Assembly: GCF_964656455.1 (NCBI RefSeq)
Contig: NC_135718.1
Span: forward strand, 145,310,262-145,374,261
DNA from: Halichoerus grypus
Taxonomy: Eukaryota; Chordata; Mammalia; Carnivora; Phocidae
DNA: 64,000 nucleotides
Reading direction: 5' to 3'
The position numbers and the translations under genes were made by a program. The notes under the pieces are model-generated. The model was not told where the DNA came from, ran no database searches, and saw only the letters and a list, made by a program, of their open reading frames with translations. This document shows, one piece after another, positions 57,023 through 64,000 of the stretch (positions are counted from its first letter, which is position 1; the number at the start of each line of letters is the position of its first letter).

Positions 57023-57420
57023 ATGTTAATGAGTCTCAACAACATTAAGCTGGATAAAGAACCCAAATATAAAAGTGTACATATATGAAAGTGACAAAAG
57101 ATATAAACTTTCAGCAGTAAGATAAATAAATACTGGTGTTGTAATGTATAGCATAATGACTATAGTTAACACAGCTGTGCCGTATATTTGAAAGTTAAGA
57201 GGGAAAATCCTTTAAATTCCCATCACAAGGAGGAAAAAAAAAAAAACACTGTTTCTGTTTCCTTCTTTTCTCTATGAGATGGTGGATATTAACTAGATCA
57301 CGTTGCAATCATGTCACAGTGTACATGAGTTGAATCATTATGTTGTATGCATTAAACTTACACAGGACTTTATATCAATTATATCTCAATAAAACTGGAA
57401 AAAATTCAAATAAAAAATAC

Positions 57421-57655
57421 AACTGTACATATTTTATGTTTCATTTGTATAAAATCAGACCAGTGGAGTTATCTAGGACAGGGCTGGGGAGGAATTGACT
57501 GAAAAGTTCACAAAGGTACTTTCTGGGGTGATGGAAAGGTCCTGTATCTTGACTGGGATGATGATTACACACTTGTATATATTTGTCACACTGATCGAAC
57601 TATACTCTTAAAATGGGTCTATTTTACAATAGGGAAATCATTTTCAATAAAGTAA
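57421..57655 (+). mobile_element. Second L1 3' end
   Basis: ATCTAGGACAGGGCTGGGG, GGGGTGATGGAAAGGTCC, GGATGATGATTACACACTTG and TTCAATAAAGTAAAAAAA follow an old L1 3' end. Confidence 0.7.
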
Positions 57656-58190
57656 AAAAAATAAGGAAAATAAATGAATTTTTAAAATAAAATACACAAA
57701 TAAAATAAAGCCCCAAATGAAGTCTCTGCCATCAAAACAATTCGTGATTTTTGGTCTTCTCCAATTCTTGCCAAACTGCTCATAACTATTAAGGCTAAGT
57801 TCCTTTCCAAATGGATTCCAAGCAACTGATCCAGTTTTTTCTTTTTAAAGGAGAATCCTCTACTCCTCCAAAATTTTAGATCCATTTATTTTCTAGGCAT
57901 TTCTCATAAACCATCAATGTCCATTTTGAAAAATTGCAAATGTGAGTTTCTTGAGTTAATACCTTCCTGAGGAGTGGGCTTCATTTTGGCTCATAGAGAC
58001 AACTATCGACCGGTGCCAAATAACTCTGGACTTGTTTTCATGAAATCTGTCAGCCATAGGTCATACTTTTTGTAAAGAGTTTATGAAACCGCCCAACCTT
58101 GGACTCTTTGGACAGCCTCTTAGTAGGTAATCCAAGGAAGCTCAGTGTGGACCCTGGTAGGTGCACAAAAGGTGGTAGAATCGGGTCAGA
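57656..58190. other. No gene or clear repeat
   Basis: Short frames only. Confidence 0.45.
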
Positions 58191-58194
58191 GATC

Positions 58195-58350
58195 CGTGGC
58201 TGCACATTCAAATTACTTGGATAGTTTTCCAAAAATACTTCTGAGCCCCTACCTCAGACCTACTACATCAAAAAGTCTAAAGCTGAGGCTTGAGCGCTGA
58301 TGGTCTACACAGCTCCTCAGATCATTCGAAGCTGCGGTCAGGACTGTAAA
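58195..58350. mobile_element. MER5A-like hAT transposon piece
   Basis: GTGGCTGCACATTCAAATTAC, AATACTTCTGAGCCCCTACC, and CTCAGACCTACTACATC match the non-autonomous hAT-Charlie element MER5A, which is near-palindromic. Ends are unclear. Confidence 0.6.
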
Positions 58351-58502
58351 TCACCATTTCAAAGGGAAAGAAAAGAGGCATGTCATTTGGCACCTTTTAA
58401 AAGACATATACCTAGTGACATGAAACCATTTTTAAAAGAGCAGGAAACATGTGCCCTGCATTGAGAAGAGAAAGATAAGCATCTTTAAAATAAAGTGAAA
58501 GA

Positions 58503-58701
58503 GGGGCACCTGGGAGGCTCAGTCGGTTAAGCATCTGCCTTGAGCTCAGGTCATGATCCCGGGGTCCTGGGATCGAGTCCCACATCGGGCTCCTTGCTCA
58601 GCGGAGAGTCTGCTTCTCCCTCTCTATCTACCTGCCGCTCCCCCTGCTTGTGCTCGTGTTCTCTCTCTCTCTGTCAAATAAATAAATAAAATCTTTAAAA
58701 T
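58503..58701 (+). mobile_element. Can-SINE
   Basis: A sense full-length copy with perfect 16-bp target duplication AAAATAAAGTGAAAGA at 58487-58502 and 58702-58717. Confidence 0.97.
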
Positions 58702-58717
58702 AAAATAAAGTGAAAGA

Positions 58718-59020
58718 AAGAAATGTATTTATTTCCTCTCCTAATTGGACTGCACAGCCAGACTAATACCTATGGAGGGCTCCCAGGCCAGCAACATTCC
58801 AGCCAACACAGCCTCGGAATTCCTGGCCGAGTGTGACACGTCCAGATGTCAAAAGAGTTCCTTGATCCTCTATTCTTTTTTTCCCCCACCACATGTCTCT
58901 CCCTCCCTGGGAGAGCCAAGCCAGCCTGCCTGTCATTCGTTTATACCAGCTTCCCATGTTTCCACCTTTCAACCATTTGATCCCAGCTCTTGGAAGATCA
59001 TTGTCTGCCCTGGCAAATCA
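58718..59020. other. Unique sequence with open frames, no gene called
   Basis: Plus frames 58745-59086 (113 codons) and 58893-59279 (128 codons) overlap in different phases. Both run into L2 and MER5-like sequence, so they are not exons I can support. Confidence 0.4.
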
Positions 59021-59024
59021 TCTG

Positions 59025-59100
59025 TGCTTTCTGCCTCCAAAACCTGGTCTAAACTCCTCTTCCAGGGAGCCTTCCCTGATAAATAGAATTCCTGCTTACT
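59025..59100 (+). repeat. L2 fragment
   Basis: CCTGGTCTAAACTCCTCTTCC and AGGGAGCCTTCCCTGAT match L2 wording. Confidence 0.5.
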
Positions 59101-59129
59101 TGTTGCCTTACTATTCCAAGTGTGATTTG

Positions 59130-59255
59130 GGGATCAGTCAGGTTGGCATCATCCACAGGGGTAGGATCCGGGCCCCACCCCAGACCTGCTCAGTCAGATT
59201 CTGCATTTTAACAAGATCTCCAGCTACTTCAGCACTCACGAGGTACGGTCGAAGA
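59130..59255. mobile_element. MER5A-like hAT transposon piece
   Basis: GGGGATCAGTCAGGTTGGCATC, GGGCCCCACCCCAGACCTGCTCAGTCAGATTCTGCATTTTAACAAGATCTCC, in separate blocks, match MER5A. Confidence 0.75.
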
Positions 59256-59569
59256 GTTGTCACTAAGTATACTCAGTAAGTGATCTGGGAAAGACAAGAC
59301 CACTGGCCTCTCCTTTAGACCACAGGGCTCGTGTTGGGTCTGAGATACCTTTCCTTAGATGTTCACTGCAGAGATGGTCTGTGAGTTCTCCCGTGTTCTT
59401 GCCAGGTTCAGTGGGCAGTGAGCTGAAATGTAGCTTCTGTGTCTTTCATTCTTTACTCTCCTCATACTGGGGATACTGACAAGGAAGGGAGAAACCTTGT
59501 TTTCCCACCTGCCCCAGATGAGAAGGCCAGCCTTCTCCACACAACAGGTCAGGAGAAGGATGGATATTC

Positions 59570-60690
59570 ACTTTGCAAAAATTGACACTTAATTCACACA
59601 CCATAAAATTCACCTTTTTAAGTTGTACCATTCAGTGGTTTTTAGTGCAGTCGCCAAATCATGCAACCCTCACCACTATCTAGTTGCGGAACATTTTCCT
59701 CACCACAAAAAGAAAGCCCGTTATCAGTCAGTATAGGTATTCCCCTGCCCACCAGGCCCCAGCAACCACTATGCTACTTTCGGTCTCTATGAATTCACCT
59801 ATTCTGAGTATTTTAGTATATGTGCTGCCGAAGCGAGCCCCTGAGTATTTCATGTAACTGGAAGCCTATACTCTGTGGCCTTCTGTGTCTAGCTGCCTTT
59901 GCTTGGCGTAATGTCTTCAAGGGTCGTCCACGGGGTGGTCTGGCATCAGTACTGACAGAATCTCTCCTTGACCAACACTATTGAGCCTCCCCTGAACTTT
60001 TCAGCTGGGCCTTGACTTTCGGACTTGGTGTCTGTCTCAGCATCATCTGATTTTAACAAGAACCCTGCTAAGAACCCCACCCTCTGTATCTGTTCAAGCT
60101 CCTTGTTCTCCACCGTTCTCCGGGTGACGTCTGATCACTCCAGCCTGACTTCAGCAGGAATCCTGCTGGGTCAGTTTAACCAGAATTTCCCCTTAACTCT
60201 GATGTTTCCTCTTAGGAATTTTCTCTCCACTGATCCCCACCCTGCTTCTTGCTTATAAACTCCCACTTGCCCGTGCTGTCTTGGGAGTCATGTCCAATCT
60301 CCTTTGCCCAGGGCAAGACCGCATGCAGTGGTTCCTATACTCAGCATGATGTTCCTCCTTGGATCAGCTCTTCTTTATCTTGCTTTAACAAGTGTCCTGA
60401 ATGTTAAAATGCTGTTTGTTTGTTTTTTTTAACAGCTAGAATGTCATTTTGTCTTTAATAGTACTTCCTTCCTTTTTTTGTGCCTGAGTAATAGCCTAGA
60501 TGTGGCTATACCAAAATTTTTTACCATTATTATTTGATGAATGTTTAGGTTGTTTCCACTTTCAGGCTATGAAGAATAATGGTGCTGTGAACATTTCCAA
60601 ACAACTTTTTTGTGGACATAAGTTTTAATTCTTTTGAGTATATGCCTAGCCATTCAGTTGCTGGGTCATGTGTATGATGAGCACAGGCTC
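59570..60690 (-). mobile_element. Old L1 3' end, antisense, split by an LTR-like element
   Basis: Before the insertion: TTCACACACCATAAAATTCACC, ATCATGCAACCCTCACCAC, AGCAACCACTATGCTAC. After it: TTAGGTTGTTTCCACTTTC, GAGTATATGCCTAGCC and TTGCTGGGTCATGTG. The two parts are contiguous in antisense L1 order. Confidence 0.85.
59953..60459. mobile_element. LTR-like insertion, about 0.5 kb
   Basis: The element begins TGACAGAATCTCTCC right after AGTAC (59948-59952), and AGTAC recurs at 60460-60464, consistent with a 5-bp duplication. It has a possible TATA box at CTTGCTTATAAACTCCC near 60247. The right end does not show the expected CA, so the LTR call is probable rather than certain. The family is unknown. 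Confidence 0.6.
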
Positions 60691-60734
60691 TCAAGAGAAG
60701 GGCTTACTCATATATTCTTCTCTTAACGGATCTC

Positions 60735-60885
60735 AAAAGAAAAAAAAAAGATCTTGAACACATACTTCTCTAGGCCTCATCTTCTCAATTCGGGAAATTT
60801 GCTACTTGCTCATAACACCTTCATGGGAGGGATGTCGGAGTAAATTGAGATGAGTAAAGTGGTACAAATGGCCTCTTGTTCACTC
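60735..60885 (+). repeat. MIR fragment
   Basis: TTCTCTAGGCCTCATCTTCTC, AATTCGGGAAATTTGCTAC and GAGATGAGTAAAGTGG follow the MIR tail. Confidence 0.55.
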
Positions 60886-63800
60886 TAAAGATGAAAACTC
60901 CCTTCTGAACAGGTGTGATGCGTGTTCAGTTATGGCTCAACATTCTGGTCTCTCATGGCCCAAAATAACTGAACAAATCCTCAGGATCTAAAGCTGAATC
61001 ACCTGTAATGCTGAATATAATGTGTCTGATCCTTCTTCAACATCTACCCTCCAGAATGAGGACTTAACTACAAGTCATGATTACCCACAAAGTCTACAGA
61101 GACTTAAAGACAAAGTCTGGCACAATCCAGCTAAAGCAAGTGAACATTCTTAGGATGGCGCATCTCGTTCTCAGATGCCTGGTGCTCCAGGGTCCTGGGA
61201 TTACAAACATTTTTGAGCCACTTCCCAAGGGAGGACTATTGAAGCTCCAAGTAACAGGAACCACTCAGGCCAAGCTTAAGCCATAAAAGGGGAAACTAGC
61301 CTAGTGAGGATTTACTCATAGCTCGGAGAAGCCAAGGAAAGAGAAGCCTGGCCTGAGGGAAGGGATGAGAACCATGAGCTGGCCTCTCCCTTACCTTCTC
61401 AGCTCCGCTCCTTCAGAATCCCTGTTTTCGTTTTATTTTCTTCCCACATGTCATAGACACCAACATCTCCTACGTTCACATAGTATGTGTCCAGCTGCCT
61501 GGAGAGGAACTGACTGCCCATCACTCACCTAATTCTAAATGCCTACAGATCTGATTCCAAAATCCCATCTTGCTCTCGTCCCCACTCCCCATCCAGTGAA
61601 CAGTGACCCAAAGCAAAGTGACATGCTCCAGATGGTGCTCCCACCATGTGATCCAGAGGAAGAGGCGGTCCCCAGAACACAGTGCATGTATTGCAAGGCA
61701 GATTGCTGGCCAGACAAAACAACCCGGTAAGAGACCACAACTGTTTTCAAGTATGAATTTACTGTTTGCACACAGAGCATCCCCTGGTGTCAAGAAGCCT
61801 CATGAAAGCAGCATTGGGTCAGAGAGTCACTTATCTGGGTTGCATTCGCTGGATGCTGTCATCTTAACTACAGCGGTCAGTGTGGTCCATGTGGACCAAT
61901 TATCTACATCAGTACTTCCCAAGGTTGTTTATTCTCGGGGCTTTATGCCGGCAACAGGATGATATGAGGGAAATAGCTAAAAACACACTATGATAAGAGA
62001 AGAGTGGGTAACAAAAATCTGACTTGGAGAATCTTTACAGGCCACCTTCAGGCCCCACTCAAGCTCCCCCAAATAGATGTGCAATCTAAGTAAAAACCTT
62101 ATGTTTATAATGCAAGTGTAGCCTCAGCTTAAGGGTCCCAGCTAGCCACCTCCATCCAGATTGCCAACATTAAGTCTTCCTAGATTTCAATTCTAGAGCC
62201 ACTTCTGTGTTCAGGTAACTCTACTATAATTACATTCACTCAATAACACTTTAAGTACCATTTTGGGATAATTTCCAATTACGTCTAGCTAAGGAACATG
62301 GGAAGATCTTTAGCCAGTTCAGTTGGGAAATTCTTTCCTGCTCTCATCCAGACATTGCAGCACTGAGATTTTCTTAATCCTTTCCTAGGGGCCCCTGCTA
62401 GGCTTGCCCTTTGCAGTTCCATCCAGAATATTTTTTGCCTGTGTCTGATTCTCGCCCTCGGGCTCCAAACCCAAGGTTAACTTTGAGCCAGCACAAAAAG
62501 AGAATCTCCATCAGAGGTGTGGTTAAGGAGGCTGGGGTTTTCAGCAAACTCAGCAAACCACGGGTTGCCAGTTCTTTATTTAAAATCAGAGAAAGCGTTT
62601 TCTCTCCTATTTAAATAACATTTAGCTTTCTCTCTTTTCACTGGGGATATGCTACTATTTCTAGCTGGGTGCCCCAATCACCTTTTGAAGCCCTAGGGTC
62701 AGTGGAGATATCTTATTACATTCTCAATAATGGGCAGAGAAACCCTCAGATTGGTAAAATCTGGGTCCCCCTTCCCCATGCTGCAGAAGCATGAAGGCCT
62801 AGAAATTTCCTATATCCTTCTGTGACACTCCCCCGGCAGACGAGAGCAGCCTGGCAGTTTATCCTGTAACTCTTTCCTGTGCATTCACATGTGGCCTATA
62901 CTTACATCTCAGATGGCACATTCTTTTTCCTCATTAAGCTGGAAGAAAACACTGGCAATAAAGTAGAAAGTGAATGCCAATCAATTATAGTGCTTTGGAC
63001 AGCTACTGGCTGGAAGGCAGAACGGTGGATCATCTGTCCCTTCCTTCTCTTAATCCTCCATTTTTCAGTCTGTCTACATCTAGCCAATACATTCCATCCT
63101 CCCTACACAAATCTAGAGGGAAAATGAAATGGGGAAACTTTCCTTTGGAATGCCAAACAGCTTTTGGCATCCTTCTCCCCAAATGTCTCAAGGTCTTTTG
63201 GCAAAAGGAGTTTTGCATTCAAAACCTTTGGCATGGTGGTATCCTGGTCTGGGATCCCTACTCTTGTCTGTACCGTGCTTCCTAATTTCCTGTTGGGAAG
63301 AGCTGTGAAATGCTCTTTATTAAGTAACGGCCCCAATTCTGCAGCCCACACACCACCCCACCACTAGAAGATCACTAGTATTTCAAGGCTGGTTACCATG
63401 AAGCCTGCCCATTGTCACAGGTATAGAAAAACCTGGGTTTATTTGCAAGGAAAAGATACTTTGTTTCCATTATCCTATATTATTAAGAGGGTTGTTACAA
63501 AGGTGAGTATGGACCCCCAAATGATATAATACTTCACAACCATCCTTTCACTTACTTGGTAAGAAGTGTTCATTGTTATCTTAGGGCTGATGCGCACTTG
63601 GTCAGAGGTGGGGGGTTGATGAGAGACTGAAGGACAGTGGTGACAGTGACATTTGCCTTCTCCTTCCTTTTCAAAGTAACAACACCTAAGGAATGTAAAA
63701 CAAACCCCGGCTCTTACTTGCTGCCACCAATGACTCAACCAAATACCTCTCCAGAGACCCAGGCAACTTTGTACGTTTCTTTGTGATGGCTTTATTGACC

Positions 63801-64000
63801 CCAGTTTTTGCCTGTAAATGTAAGAATCCATTTGAGGACAGTGGGCTCTAATTGCTCCAGTAAACATGGCTCAGGCTGCTTTTTCTAAGTCATCCCCTGC
63901 ACAGAATCCACAGAGCAGCTCCGTGTTGAATTAATCTCTTCTCTCGAATGAGGCTATTGCCCTCAAAATGCATCCCGATCAAATCATGCGCGTTTGTGCG
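60886..64000. other. Mostly unique sequence, no gene called
   Basis: The best frames are 61603-61962 plus (119 codons), 62974-63285 plus (103 codons) and 63475-63867 minus (130 codons). None has a recognisable domain or splice support, and overlapping frames on both strands suggest chance. A MER5-like scrap (GTCAGTGTGGTCCATGTGGACC) lies at about 61875-61925. The stretch at 61240-61340 has the look of an old interspersed repeat I cannot name. Confidence 0.4.

Larger units (their letters stand above)
56263..57420 (+). mobile_element. Old L1 3' part, partner of the inverted segment
   Basis: AATCATCAGGGAAATGGAAG, CACAATGAGATACCACCGC, CTGGAACCCTCATACATTATTGG, ATCCTACTTCTAATTATTTAC, CTTTATTCATAATAGC, and ATATCTCAATAAAACTGG run to the L1 3' end. 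It is interrupted by an (AT)n run, a Can-SINE and a quasi-palindrome. Confidence 0.8.

Noticed and set aside
63475..63867. 130-codon antisense open frame
   Set aside because: No recognisable motif, and competing frames on the other strand nearby. Length is compatible with chance.

Overview
This is a window of carnivore nuclear DNA, and I find no intact host protein-coding gene and no tRNA or rRNA gene. The organism call rests on 18 copies of the tRNA-derived, carnivore-specific Can-SINE, which has a head reading GGGGCGCCTGGGTGGCTCAG, a pyrimidine-rich middle, and an AATAAA-rich end with a poly(A) tail. The tail-side wording of these copies (CTCAGYGGGGAG, then CTCCCCCTGCTTGTG) resembles arctoid caniforms such as bears, seals and mustelids more than dog or cat. 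That sub-order call is from memory of the family. There are also L1 3' ends of a carnivore type.

Layout. 1-10 kb: mostly single-copy DNA with ancient MIR and L2 pieces, one Can-SINE, an old L1 3' end, and a MaLR solo LTR inserted in a MIR. 10.4-14.3 kb: a layered L1 region with a young antisense L1 fragment, an out-of-order reverse-transcriptase segment and a Can-SINE nested in it. 14.5-15.3 kb: a long L2. 15.5-19.3 kb: a second old L1 carrying Can-SINEs. 19.5-22.4 kb: single-copy DNA, then MIR and L2. 22.4-27.4 kb: further old L1, including two Can-SINEs in head-to-head opposition 33 bp apart. 27.4-30.8 kb: mostly unique. 30.8-32.65 kb: an antisense old L1 with a carnivore L1 nested in it. 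33-40 kb: mostly unique plus a 1.35-kb L2. 40.1-41.6 kb: an antisense carnivore L1 that keeps a 211-codon open piece of the ORF2 C-terminus. 41.6-43 kb: two L2s. 43-53 kb: mixed, with several Can-SINEs. 53.5-57.7 kb: L1, including a copy with an inverted 5' part. 58-64 kb: MER5-type DNA transposon pieces, an antisense L1 split by an LTR-like element, and unique DNA.

Nothing here works as a set of genes. The open reading frames are short, and most read through SINE, L1 or L2 sequence. I see no coherent new biological system. What stands out is structural: (a) a Can-SINE whose middle has been replaced by two short pieces copied from about 2 kb upstream (46258-46344), (b) a poly(T)-only insertion with a 14-bp target-site duplication (34327-34366), (c) a 25-bp SINE head alone with a 15-bp target-site duplication (5969-6023), (d) a quasi-palindrome apparently made by template switching (56950-57022), and (e) a SINE with an internal 3 x 24-bp repeat. 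All repeat names come from memory of the families. No database search was run, and repeat boundaries are approximate unless a target-site duplication fixes them.
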